NCBI RefSeq assembly: GCF_047124445.1
Contig: NZ_CP138921.1
Location: 3,906,001 to 3,970,000, forward strand
DNA length: 64,000 nucleotides
Source of the DNA: Shimia sp047124445
Lineage (GTDB): Bacteria > Pseudomonadota > Alphaproteobacteria > Rhodobacterales > Rhodobacteraceae
Direction: 5' to 3'
The notes beneath the pieces were generated by a model. The model searched no databases. It worked only from the letters and a program-made list of their open reading frames with translations, and was not told the DNA's origin. The position numbers and the translations under genes were made by a program. The stretch's first letter is position 1. Each line of letters begins with the position of its first letter. Shown in pieces: positions 43,148-51,651 of the stretch.

Positions 43148-43675
43148 ATGACTGGAAAATTGCTTGGAGGGCTGATTGTGCTGACAGCGTTGGTTGGCGG
43201 CGTCGCCATGTATTGGTTGCAGATCTACGGCTATTACGACGCGGTGCCTGCGTCGGACATGCAAGACGATGTGCAACTGACCCTTTTGGTGAATGGTCAG
43301 GCGGAGCCGATCCTTTATGAGAACTTTGAGGCGATCGACAGCGAGAGCTCGCCAATCCGGTTTCGCGCCTGTTTCACCACCACGATGAGTGCCGCGATGC
43401 TGACCGAAACCTACGAGATGTTGGAAAAGGCTGAGCCGCGCAATGCGCCGGGGTGGTTTGACTGCTTTGACGCAAAAGAAATTGGTCAGTCGCTGGAGAA
43501 CGGCGAGGCGCTGGCGTTCCTGGGGCAGAAGGACGTGCTGTATGGCATTGACCGCATTGTGGCGATCTTGCCGGACGGGCGTGGGTTTGCCTGGAACGAA
43601 ATCAACGCCTGCGGCGAGATTGCTTTTGACGGCAAGCGTTTGCCCGCGCATTGTCCTCCTCGACCAACGGAGTGA
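43148..43675 (+). CDS. Small single-pass membrane protein (DUF6446-like)
   Basis: 175 residues: a membrane anchor (about 4-22, GKLLGGLIVLTALVGGVAMYW) followed by a soluble domain outside the membrane with three or four cysteines (FRACFTTTM, FDCFDAKE, NACGEIAF, AHCPPRP). The pattern AIDSESSPIRFRACF is one I associate with a family near glyS in Rhodobacterales; function unknown. AAGG lies 7 nt before the ATG. It precedes gltS by 5 nt. Confidence 0.72.
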   Translation: MTGKLLGGLIVLTALVGGVAMYWLQIYGYYDAVPASDMQDDVQLTLLVNGQAEPILYENFEAIDSESSPIRFRACFTTTMSAAMLTETYEMLEKAEPRNAPGWFDCFDAKEIGQSLENGEALAFLGQKDVLYGIDRIVAILPDGRGFAWNEINACGEIAFDGKRLPAHCPPRPTE

Positions 43676-43680
43676 GCTTT

Positions 43681-44892
43681 ATGGATCAGGTGTTTGTAGT
43701 CCCGGAAATGATCACAGCCACCTTGGGGTTTGCCGTGTTTCTGTTGGGCGCACGCCTGACCCGCAAGGTGGCGTTTTTGCGGGAGTTCAATATTCCTGAG
43801 CCCGTCACAGGCGGCCTGATCGCAGCAGCGATTTTTGCTTTGTTCACGGTCATCTCCGGCGTTGGGTTGAGCTTTGAAACCGGGGCGCGAGACTACTTTT
43901 TGGTGCTGTTTTTTGCAGGCATCGGGTTGAACGCACGGCTGTCGGACCTGTTATCGGGCGGTAAGATCCTGGCGCTGCTGTTGGTGCTGACGCTGGGCAC
44001 CATCGTTGTGCAGAGTGTTGTTGGCATTGCCGGAGCCACCATGTTTGGCCTGCCGGCTCAGTCCGGCGTTTTGCTCGGGTCCGCTTCCTTGATCGGCGGG
44101 CACGGAACCGCCATTGCCTGGGCCCCCAATGTGGCCGCCGCCACCGGCTTGAACAGTGCGGCGGAGCTGGGTGTGGCGATGGCGACACTCGGACTGATTG
44201 CGGCCTCTCTTGTGGGTGGGCCGATCGCCAAGTTTTTGGTGGGACGCCACGCATTAACCTCCACACACCAAGGGGACGGCGACGTTGTTGGGGTGTCGTT
44301 TGAGGAAGAACATGAGACCTCTGAAATCTGTCACGTGTCTTTGATGCGGGTGATGCTGAGCCTGCACATCGCCATTATCCTAGGCTACGTCTTACACGGC
44401 GTACTCAAAGAGGCAGGCTTGATGTTACCACTGTTTGTGCCCTGCCTGATAATGGGCATTGTGCTTGGCAACCTGCGTTTGCTGCTTGCCCCCAAAGCCC
44501 CCCCTGTGGCGCGCACCCCGACGCTGGCTGTGATCTCGGAATTTGCTTTGGGCGTGTTCCTGGCGATCTCCTTGATGACGTTGGATTTCTCCACCTTAAG
44601 CGGTGCAGGTTTGGCGATTATAGCAACCGTCGGTGCGCAGACACTGATCACCGTTGTGTTGGTCATCCTTGTGCTCTTCCCGATCCTGGGCCGTAACTAT
44701 GATGCCGCCGTGCTGGCGTCCGGCTTTGCCGGGTTTTCGCTTGGCGCAACGCCCACAGCCATTGCCAATATGACCGCTGTGACCAAACGATACGGCCCTG
44801 CGCCGATCGCTTTTGTCGTTTTGCCCTTGGTTTCAGCCTTTTTTGTCGATATCGCGAACGCGATTGTTATCCAATCCATCGTGAACTTCTAA
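43681..44892 (+). CDS. gltS: Sodium/glutamate symporter
   Basis: 403-residue GltS-family transporter with about ten to twelve helices and two inverted pore-loop regions (SASLIGGHGTAIAWAP and SGFAGFSLGATPTAIANM). It imports glutamate with sodium. GGAG lies 8 nt before the ATG. It is tightly placed between the small membrane protein and glyS (9 nt to glyS), so it is probably co-transcribed with glyS. Confidence 0.93.
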   Translation: MDQVFVVPEMITATLGFAVFLLGARLTRKVAFLREFNIPEPVTGGLIAAAIFALFTVISGVGLSFETGARDYFLVLFFAGIGLNARLSDLLSGGKILALLLVLTLGTIVVQSVVGIAGATMFGLPAQSGVLLGSASLIGGHGTAIAWAPNVAAATGLNSAAELGVAMATLGLIAASLVGGPIAKFLVGRHALTSTHQGDGDVVGVSFEEEHETSEICHVSLMRVMLSLHIAIILGYVLHGVLKEAGLMLPLFVPCLIMGIVLGNLRLLLAPKAPPVARTPTLAVISEFALGVFLAISLMTLDFSTLSGAGLAIIATVGAQTLITVVLVILVLFPILGRNYDAAVLASGFAGFSLGATPTAIANMTAVTKRYGPAPIAFVVLPLVSAFFVDIANAIVIQSIVNF

Positions 44893-44901
44893 GGACCCGT
44901 C

Positions 44902-47127
44902 ATGCCAGATCTGCTGATCGAACTTTTCTCCGAAGAAATTCCCGCGCGTATGCAGGCGCGGGCTGCTGATGATCTCAAGAAAAAGGTCACGGATGGTTTG
45001 GTTGAAGCCGGTTTGACCTACGCCCATGCACGCGCTTTTTCGACGCCGCGCCGTTTGACCCTGGCGATTGAGGACCTGTTGGCGGAAAGCCCGACGGTCA
45101 AGGAAGAGCGCAAAGGGCCCAAAGTGGGCGCGCCGGACAAAGCGATTGAGGGCTTCCTGCGTGGCGCAGGTGTGTCCCGCGAAGATCTGGAAGAGCGCGA
45201 GACGCCCAAAGGTGCGGTGTACTTTGCCTCCATCACCAAGCCGGGCCGTGCGGCGGCGGACATCGTGGCCGAAGTTCTGGAAGACACCATTCGCAATTTC
45301 CCATGGCCGAAGTCCATGCGCTGGGGCGCTGGGTCTTTGCGGTGGGTGCGCCCTCTGCATTCGATCCTGTGCATTCTGAGCGCGGAAGATGGGCACACTG
45401 TTGTGCCGCTCGATATTGACGGGATCAAATCTGGTGACACCACCGAAGGCCACCGTTTTATGGGCCGCGGCCGTTTCACCGTGCACGGGTTTGAAGACTA
45501 TGAGGTCAAGCTGAAGCGCGACCGTGTGATCCTGAACGCTGAGGAGCGCGCCGAAACCATCTGGAACGACGCCACCAACATGGCGTTTGCCCAAGGTCTG
45601 GAGCTGGTTGAAGACAAAGGTCTGCTGTCCGAGGTCGCAGGTCTTGTGGAATGGCCGGTTGTGCTGATGGGCGACATTGCAGAGGACTTCCTTGGTCTGC
45701 CTCCTGAGGTGCTGCAGACCTCGATGAAAGAGCATCAGAAGTTTTTCTCGGTGAAGAACCCGAAGACCGGTCGCATCGAGAAGTTTGTGACCGTCGCCAA
45801 CCGCGAGACCAAAGACAACGGGGAGACCATTCTGGCCGGGAACCAAAAAGTGTTGTTCGCGCGGTTGTCTGATGCGAAATTCTTCTGGGAAAACGACATT
45901 CGTGTGGCCTCTGCTGGGGCGGATGCGTGGCTTGAGAGCCTGAACAACGTAACCTTCCACAACAAGCTGGGCAGCCAGGGCGACCGGATTGCCCGCATTG
46001 CCGCGTTGGCGAGCGAAGTCGCGCCAGTGACCGGTGCGTCCTTTGGTGAGGCCGACAAGGCCGCGCGCTGGGCCAAAGCGGACCTGAGCTCCGAGATGGT
46101 CTATGAGTTCCCGGAATTGCAGGGTCTGATGGGGCGGTATTACGGCGAAGCGGCTGGCCATTCGGCCGCGGTGGCCGCGGCCGCGGAAGAACACTACTCG
46201 CCGCTTGGCCCGTCTGATGATGTGCCATCCGCGCCGGTGTCGGTGGCAGTTGCCATGGCGGATAAACTCGACACGCTGACAGGCTTCTGGGCGATTGACG
46301 AAAAGCCAACCGGCTCCAAAGACCCGTTTGCGCTGCGGCGGGCGGCGCTGGGCGTGATCCGTTTGGTTCTTGAGAACAACCTGCGCCTGTCGCTGGATGC
46401 GCATTTTGATCGCCAACTTCTGCGTCACAAAGCGCATGAGACACAGGACGACAAGCTGGCGGCGGTTCTGGCCAAAGACCTGGAGCAAGAGATCGCAGAG
46501 CACGGCGTGTTGGGGGCTGTTGTGCACACGGTCAAGGCGGCCATTGATGGTGAGTTGCCGAAGCACATTGAGGCACTGCGTGAGAGCCTGCCGGACACCT
46601 CGGCTGACCTGCTGTCCTTCTTCCATGACCGTTTGAAGGTCTATCTGCGCGATCAAGGCGTGCGCCATGACGTGATTGACGCCTGTATTGCGATGCCGGG
46701 CAATGACGATCTGGCGTTGCTGGTCGCACGGGCAAGAGCCTTGCAGGATTTTGTCGGCACCGAAGATGGTGAAAACCTGCTGCAAGGCTTCAAACGCGCC
46801 AACAACATTCTGAGCCAGGCCGAAGAGAAAGACGGTGTGGAATACTCCTTTGGCGCAGATGTGAAATTTGCCGAGGACGACAGCGAAAAGGCACTATTCG
46901 CGGCGCTGGATGCTGCGGAAGGGGCGATTGCGTCGGCCATCAAAGCGGAAGATTTCGCCTCTGCGATGGGCACCATGGCGACGTTGCGTGCGCCTATCGA
47001 TGCGTTCTTTGAAGCCGTTCAGGTGAACAGTGACAACGAAGTGGTGCGCCGCAACCGTTTGAACCTGTTGTCCCGTATCCGCGTGATCTGTCTTCAGGCG
47101 GCGGACCTGACCCGCGTCGAAGGCTAA
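44902..47127 (+). CDS. glyS: Glycyl-tRNA synthetase beta subunit
   Basis: 741 residues. It begins MPDLLIELFSEEIPARMQ, the normal GlyS start, with SMRWG and RPLHSI blocks and an HD-like domain (REHQKFF-like KEHQKFFSV, then NKLGSQGDRIARI). The C-terminal region is the DALR-type anticodon-binding domain. It forms the synthetase with GlyQ. AAGGA precedes the ATG. A strong hairpin lies behind its stop at 47138. Confidence 0.97.
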   Translation: MPDLLIELFSEEIPARMQARAADDLKKKVTDGLVEAGLTYAHARAFSTPRRLTLAIEDLLAESPTVKEERKGPKVGAPDKAIEGFLRGAGVSREDLEERETPKGAVYFASITKPGRAAADIVAEVLEDTIRNFPWPKSMRWGAGSLRWVRPLHSILCILSAEDGHTVVPLDIDGIKSGDTTEGHRFMGRGRFTVHGFEDYEVKLKRDRVILNAEERAETIWNDATNMAFAQGLELVEDKGLLSEVAGLVEWPVVLMGDIAEDFLGLPPEVLQTSMKEHQKFFSVKNPKTGRIEKFVTVANRETKDNGETILAGNQKVLFARLSDAKFFWENDIRVASAGADAWLESLNNVTFHNKLGSQGDRIARIAALASEVAPVTGASFGEADKAARWAKADLSSEMVYEFPELQGLMGRYYGEAAGHSAAVAAAAEEHYSPLGPSDDVPSAPVSVAVAMADKLDTLTGFWAIDEKPTGSKDPFALRRAALGVIRLVLENNLRLSLDAHFDRQLLRHKAHETQDDKLAAVLAKDLEQEIAEHGVLGAVVHTVKAAIDGELPKHIEALRESLPDTSADLLSFFHDRLKVYLRDQGVRHDVIDACIAMPGNDDLALLVARARALQDFVGTEDGENLLQGFKRANNILSQAEEKDGVEYSFGADVKFAEDDSEKALFAALDAAEGAIASAIKAEDFASAMGTMATLRAPIDAFFEAVQVNSDNEVVRRNRLNLLSRIRVICLQAADLTRVEG

Positions 47128-47137
47128 CACCCAAAAT

Positions 47138-47176
47138 CGTCGCGGCGGAACAGCAAAGGCTTGTTTCGCCGCGACG
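47138..47176. repeat. Strong hairpin between glyS and the PPDK-like gene
   Basis: CGTCGCGGCGGAA (47138-47150) pairs with TTTCGCCGCGACG (47164-47176): ten perfect GC-rich pairs extended by a wobble and two A-T pairs, with a 13-nt loop. There is no T-tract, so it may be a processing or stability element or regulate the downstream gene rather than terminate. Confidence 0.6.
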
Positions 47177-47214
47177 CCGGTCTATGCTGCGTTGCACAAC
47201 AAATAGGTGCCGCA

Positions 47215-49755
47215 GTGCAGCAGAACGACCCAAACATCACCCTGATCACCCCCGACGCGCCAATGAGCCCCGCCACACATGGTGGGCGGGCCAAGTGTTT
47301 GCAGCGTCTGGTACGGCTGGACCTACCGGTGCCAGCCACTGTGGCGCTGTCGTTTGATGCGGTTCATGGGCTGGCTGCAGGAGAGTTGCCAGATATGGCG
47401 CGTATGCTGGCGCCGTTTGGGGATGACCAGCTGTTGTGTGTGCGCCCGAGCTCCGAGGATCCTGATTGGGGCGGTCCCGGTGCGATTTTGAATATCGGGA
47501 TGAATGATGCGCTTTTGGGCACACTCAGCGAGAGCATTGGGGGGGAAGCTGCGACCAAACTCTACCTGAAGTTCATTCAGTCCTACTCCACCCATGTGGC
47601 GCGGCTTGATCCGGACATCTTTGATGATCTGGACAGTGGAGATGCGGATGCGGTGTCCGATTATCTGGCGGCATATGAGGATGAGGCTGAGGAACCGTTT
47701 CCGCAAGCGCTGGAAACCCAGCTGATTGGCGTGTTGCGCTCTATGGCGCGGGCTTGGGAGGGCACTACGGCTCGGTTGCTGCGCCAGGCCAAAGGCGCTC
47801 CGGCGGATGCGGGACTTGGGCTGGTCATCCAGGCGATGGCTCTTGGGGTCGGCAAAGGCGAAAGTGGCAGTGGCGTGTTGCAGTTGGTGAACAGCGACAC
47901 GGGCTTGCCGCAAATCACTGGCCGCTATTTGAGCCAGTCGCAGGGACGCGATGCCCTGCAATCCGGCGCGGCTGCGCTGTTTTTGCAGCAGGATGAACGC
48001 GGTCCTTCTTTGGAGGAAAAAGCGCCGCAGGCGTTTGATCAATTGATCGAGTTTTCAATTCTGATGCGCAAGCGCCTGCGCGAGGAAATGCAAATCGAGT
48101 TCACGTTGGAAAACGGGCAGCTTCGCATTCTGGACGGCGTCCGTGTGCAGCGTAGTGCGCGTGCTGCGGTCCGCATTGCGGTGTCCTTGGCGGAAGACAA
48201 AATCATCCCGCGTGAAGAAGCGGTGATGCGGGTGGAGCCGCGCGCGCTCAACGAGTTGTTACACCGTCAGGTGGATCCGGAAGCAGAACGGGACGTGTTG
48301 GGCACGGGAATTGCGGCCAGCCCAGGCGCGGCCACCGGCAAAATTGTGTTTACGGCGGCTGAGGCGCAGGCTTCGGCAGCGCGAGGCGAGGCCTGTGTCT
48401 TGGTGCGGCGGGAAACCAATCCAGAGGATATTCGCGGCATGCACGCCGCCAGTGCGGCGCTGACGGAGCGCGGCGGGATGACCAGCCATGCGGCGGTGAT
48501 TGGGCGTGGTCTTGGTTTGCCCTGTGTTGTGGGTGCAACGTCCATGCGGTTCCAGATTCGCAAGAAACGCATTGTGGCGGCGGATGGTCGGATTTTCACC
48601 GAAGGCGATGTGATCACGGTTGATGGCACCAATGGGCAGATTTTGGCAGGGGAGCCAAAAATGCTCGAAGCGGCGCTGGATGACTCGTTCCAGACCTTGA
48701 TGGAGTGGGCGGACGTTAGCCGCGACATTGGCGTGCGCGCCAATGCCGACACGCCTGCGGATGCGAAGACGGCACTGACCTTCCAGGCAGAAGGCATTGG
48801 GCTTTGCCGGACGGAACATATGTTCTTTGAGGCGGATCAGCTGATTGCGATGCGCGAGGTGATTTTTGCCAATGGGCCAGAAGATCGCAGCGTGGCTTTG
48901 CAGGCGCTGTTGCCAATGCAGCGTGAGATGTTTGTCGAACTGTTTGAGCTAATGGATGGGCGACCGCTGTGCATTCGTCTGTTTGACCCGCCGTTGCATG
49001 AGTTTTTGCCTACTGATCGCGCCGGACTGCGTGATCTTGCCGAAGCGTTGAACTTGCCGTTGTCGGATGTGACGCGACGGGTTGAGGCTTTAGGCGAATA
49101 CAACCCGATGTTGGGTATGCGCGGGGTACGATTGGGCATTACGGTGCCGGAAATCCTGGACATGCAGGCGCGGGCGATCTTTGAAGCGACATTGGATGCT
49201 TGCGGTGACGAAGACCCTGTGGTGCCGGAGATCATGATCCCGCTGGTGTCCGCCAAGCGGGAGGTTGAATTGGTCAAAACCCGCATTGACGCGATTGCGG
49301 CAGCGGTGAAAACAGAACGCGGTCGGGATTTTGACTATCGGCTTGGCGTCATGGTGGAAACACCGAGGGCTGCGCTGCGCGCTGAGGATATCGCGCCGCA
49401 TTGTGAGTTCTTCAGTTTTGGTACCAACGACCTGACCCAGATGACCTATGGCCTGTCTCGAGACGATGCGGGTCGGTTTATGAGCCCCTATGTGCAGCAA
49501 GGCGTCTTTCCTGAGGACCCCTTCCACACGTTGGATCAGGAAGGCGTGGGCGAGTTGTTGCGGCTCGGTGCGGAACGGGGGCGTCGCGCACAGCCTGGTT
49601 TGACCCTGTCTGTTTGTGGTGAACATGGCGGTAGCCCCGAATCGATTGCCTTCTGTCGGGAGATTGGTTTGGACTATGTGTCCTGCTCTCCATTCCGGGT
49701 GCCCGTCGCCCGTTTGGCGGCGGCCCAATTGGCGATTGCGGATAAGCTGCAATAA
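47215..49755 (+). CDS. Pyruvate, phosphate dikinase-like PEP-utilising protein
   Basis: About 846 residues. The swivelling phosphohistidine domain is intact (H425 in GGMTSHAAV), as is the PEP/pyruvate barrel (GIGLCRTEHMFF, then FSFGTNDLTQMTYGLSRDD, C801 in VCGEHGG). The N-terminal ATP-grasp half is divergent. GGKGANL of normal PPDK reads HGGRAKCL, the SGAxxSMPGMMDT region reads RPSSEDPDWGGPGAI, and GEFLxNAQGED reads GRYLSQSQGRD (R237). ATP use is doubtful. The GTG at 47215 has AGG 7 nt upstream; the frame is open further 5'. It follows glyS. Confidence 0.85.
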   Translation: MQQNDPNITLITPDAPMSPATHGGRAKCLQRLVRLDLPVPATVALSFDAVHGLAAGELPDMARMLAPFGDDQLLCVRPSSEDPDWGGPGAILNIGMNDALLGTLSESIGGEAATKLYLKFIQSYSTHVARLDPDIFDDLDSGDADAVSDYLAAYEDEAEEPFPQALETQLIGVLRSMARAWEGTTARLLRQAKGAPADAGLGLVIQAMALGVGKGESGSGVLQLVNSDTGLPQITGRYLSQSQGRDALQSGAAALFLQQDERGPSLEEKAPQAFDQLIEFSILMRKRLREEMQIEFTLENGQLRILDGVRVQRSARAAVRIAVSLAEDKIIPREEAVMRVEPRALNELLHRQVDPEAERDVLGTGIAASPGAATGKIVFTAAEAQASAARGEACVLVRRETNPEDIRGMHAASAALTERGGMTSHAAVIGRGLGLPCVVGATSMRFQIRKKRIVAADGRIFTEGDVITVDGTNGQILAGEPKMLEAALDDSFQTLMEWADVSRDIGVRANADTPADAKTALTFQAEGIGLCRTEHMFFEADQLIAMREVIFANGPEDRSVALQALLPMQREMFVELFELMDGRPLCIRLFDPPLHEFLPTDRAGLRDLAEALNLPLSDVTRRVEALGEYNPMLGMRGVRLGITVPEILDMQARAIFEATLDACGDEDPVVPEIMIPLVSAKREVELVKTRIDAIAAAVKTERGRDFDYRLGVMVETPRAALRAEDIAPHCEFFSFGTNDLTQMTYGLSRDDAGRFMSPYVQQGVFPEDPFHTLDQEGVGELLRLGAERGRRAQPGLTLSVCGEHGGSPESIAFCREIGLDYVSCSPFRVPVARLAAAQLAIADKLQ

Positions 49756-49791
49756 ACTAAGGAAAAATTCGCTCCAAATTTGCTGAGTTTA

Positions 49792-49812
49792 TGCCACACC
49801 TTTGGTGCGGCA
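49792..49812 (+). terminator. Weak hairpin behind the PPDK-like gene
   Basis: TGCCACACC (49792-49800) pairs with GGTGCGGCA (49804-49812) apart from one A-C mismatch, with a 3-nt loop. Only TT follows, so termination is uncertain. Confidence 0.3.
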
Positions 49813-49902
49813 TTGTGCATTAGTGGACCATTTACGCTTTTTCCTTTAAGAGACGCCTCGTTAATAGCTGCCAGGGGCGCCTTGCCCCGCCATGAGGTTC
49901 CG

Positions 49903-50547
49903 ATGCGCCAACTGATTGTTAGTGTTATTGCATTTGCTTTGACCGCTGGTCTGGCTTCCGCAGAAGCGACTCCGTCCAACGTCAAAAACAAAGAGAAACC
50001 TCGCCAGTTGGTGTTGTTTGACGGCAAGTCCCTGCGCGACATTTTTGGCGCCAAGAAGAAGCAGGCGCCAACCGAGATCAGCTACAGCCGGGCGTTCATC
50101 GATAGCCAGCCAAAAGTTGCGGACGAGCATCGCACAGCCGAGTGGCAGTGTCTGTCTGAGGCGCTTTACTTTGAGGCTCGCGGCGAGAGCGTGAAAGGGC
50201 AGTTCGCGGTGGCGGAAGTGATCATGAACCGCTCTAGCCATGCGTCCTTTCCGGACAGCGTGTGTGGCGTGATCAATCAAGGCACCGCCAGTGGTCGTAA
50301 ATATCAGTGTCAGTTCACCTACAATTGCGATGGCATCAGCAACAAAATTCGCGAACATGGCGCGTATGAGCGTGTTGGCAAAGTTGCACACTTGTTGCTT
50401 GATGGGGCTCCAAAGCAGTTGACCGATGGCGCCACGCATTATCACACCAAAGCGGTGAACCCGCGGTGGGCACGCACCTTCCCGCGGACCACGACCATTG
50501 GCGTGCATCACTTCTACCGTATGCCGACACGGCTCTCTCAAAACTAA
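49903..50547 (+). CDS. Cell wall hydrolase, SleB type (Hydrolase_2)
   Basis: 214 residues. A signal peptide (about 1-20, ends GLASA) and a polar region of 60 residues precede the SleB-like domain (about 83-205): CLSEALYFEARGES with the catalytic glutamate region, VAEVIMNRS, CGVINQG and CQFTYNCDG. The conserved THYHT ends the domain. It probably acts as a lytic transglycosylase or related peptidoglycan hydrolase in the periplasm; spores are not implied. GAGG lies 5 nt before the ATG. A hairpin follows at 50573. Confidence 0.87.
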   Translation: MRQLIVSVIAFALTAGLASAEATPSNVKNKEKPRQLVLFDGKSLRDIFGAKKKQAPTEISYSRAFIDSQPKVADEHRTAEWQCLSEALYFEARGESVKGQFAVAEVIMNRSSHASFPDSVCGVINQGTASGRKYQCQFTYNCDGISNKIREHGAYERVGKVAHLLLDGAPKQLTDGATHYHTKAVNPRWARTFPRTTTIGVHHFYRMPTRLSQN

Positions 50548-50572
50548 CGTTTGACGCGAGATTGGGCGTTTC

Positions 50573-50593
50573 AGCGGCGTTTTGCGCCGCTTT
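50573..50593 (+). terminator. Terminator-like hairpin behind the SleB-type gene
   Basis: AGCGGCG (50573-50579) pairs exactly with CGCCGCT (50585-50591) around a TTTTG loop; only a short T run follows. It separates the hydrolase from the folB-folP-glmM group. Confidence 0.45.
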
Positions 50594-50676
50594 CCGCTAT
50601 GGTTTGAACCGGACGCTCCTGCTAAAGGCTGCGCATCCCTTTTGGAGAGGGACAGGCAACGGCGCGGACCACACTC

Positions 50677-51612
50677 ATGAGCAACGAAATTCGATTGGCA
50701 TTTGCCCACCCTTCCGAACGTGCGGAGGCGACGTCCGGGTCTGACCCGTTGGACCGTATCTCGCTTCGCGATCATATCGTTGAGGTCGAGATAGGCGCCT
50801 TCCAGGCGGAGCGTGGCGCAACCCAACGGGTGTGTTTCAACGTTGTTGTTGAGGTCTTGCCGACAAGCGCAGCGGTCGCGGATGATGATGTGGATCGCAT
50901 CCTGTCATACGACAAGGTGACCGAAGCCATCGCCTTTGAACTGGCCGCGGAACGTTTGAACCTTTTGGAAACACTGGCGGCGCGTGTGGCTGATCGGGTG
51001 CTTTTGGAGCCGCAGGCCCAACGGGTGTTTGTGCGCATCGAAAAGCTGGACCGCGGTCCGGGGGCCTTGGGCGTTGAGATTGTTCGGTCGCGCAAAGCGC
51101 ATTTGGCGCCGGTGGAAGCGTTGACTGAAGAAGAACCGCCAAAGCCGCGGGTGGTTTATTTGACCAATGAGGCGCGCACCTCTGAGAACCTGTCGGGTTG
51201 GATCGATCAGCTTGAGGCTGCCGAACAGCCATTGATCTTGTGTGTTGGTGCGCCGGATGTGGCTGCGCCGCAGACGGGGCAGGAGTTGACGCAGCGGCGT
51301 GTGGATCTTCTGGCAATTGAGCAAAACGCCTGGATGCTGGCTGCGCGGGACAAGCGATGTGTTGTGGTGGACACGCGCACAGAGTTGGATTGGGCGATGA
51401 AAAACGGCCAGATTTGCGTCTGGGCACCGTCCAAAATTGTGCTGGATGCGGTGGATGGGCCGGATGCGCCGCCAAGCGATGCTCTGGGGCTCGCGGCCTG
51501 GTTTGCGGCGGAGATGTTGGCGGACGATTTCTGGGTTGTTGGGAACGTGGACGGCTGCGTTGCGCTGGAAACGGCGACGCGGCAGATCCGCGCCGAGCAG
51601 AAAACGCTCTGA
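50677..51612 (+). CDS. folB: Dihydroneopterin aldolase with a C-terminal extra domain
   Basis: 311 residues, more than twice the usual 120. Residues 24-145 are a FolB domain: SLRDHIVEVEIGAFQAERG with the conserved glutamate, LSYDKV (77-82) and VRIEKLDRGPGALGVEIVR with the catalytic lysine. It should convert dihydroneopterin to hydroxymethyl-dihydropterin. Residues 157-311 form a second alpha/beta domain. Its segment SDALGLAAWFAAEML ... VGNVDG (267-293) recalls the nucleotide-side motif of amino-acid-kinase-fold proteins; this is a by-eye resemblance. It lies 39 nt before folP and begins a folB-folP-glmM operon. Confidence 0.88.
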   Translation: MSNEIRLAFAHPSERAEATSGSDPLDRISLRDHIVEVEIGAFQAERGATQRVCFNVVVEVLPTSAAVADDDVDRILSYDKVTEAIAFELAAERLNLLETLAARVADRVLLEPQAQRVFVRIEKLDRGPGALGVEIVRSRKAHLAPVEALTEEEPPKPRVVYLTNEARTSENLSGWIDQLEAAEQPLILCVGAPDVAAPQTGQELTQRRVDLLAIEQNAWMLAARDKRCVVVDTRTELDWAMKNGQICVWAPSKIVLDAVDGPDAPPSDALGLAAWFAAEMLADDFWVVGNVDGCVALETATRQIRAEQKTL

Positions 51613-51651
51613 TCCCTTGCTTTTTCTCCCGCGTTTACGCAAGCAGCCGAT

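Noticed and set aside
44833..46785. 650-codon open frame opposite glyS
   Set aside because: Antisense of an unmistakable glyS; no recognisable motif or ribosome-binding site.
49903..50547. Spore cortex-lytic enzyme
   Set aside because: The SleB-type domain is present, but the gene set indicates a non-sporulating alphaproteobacterium; a general cell-wall hydrolase is more likely.
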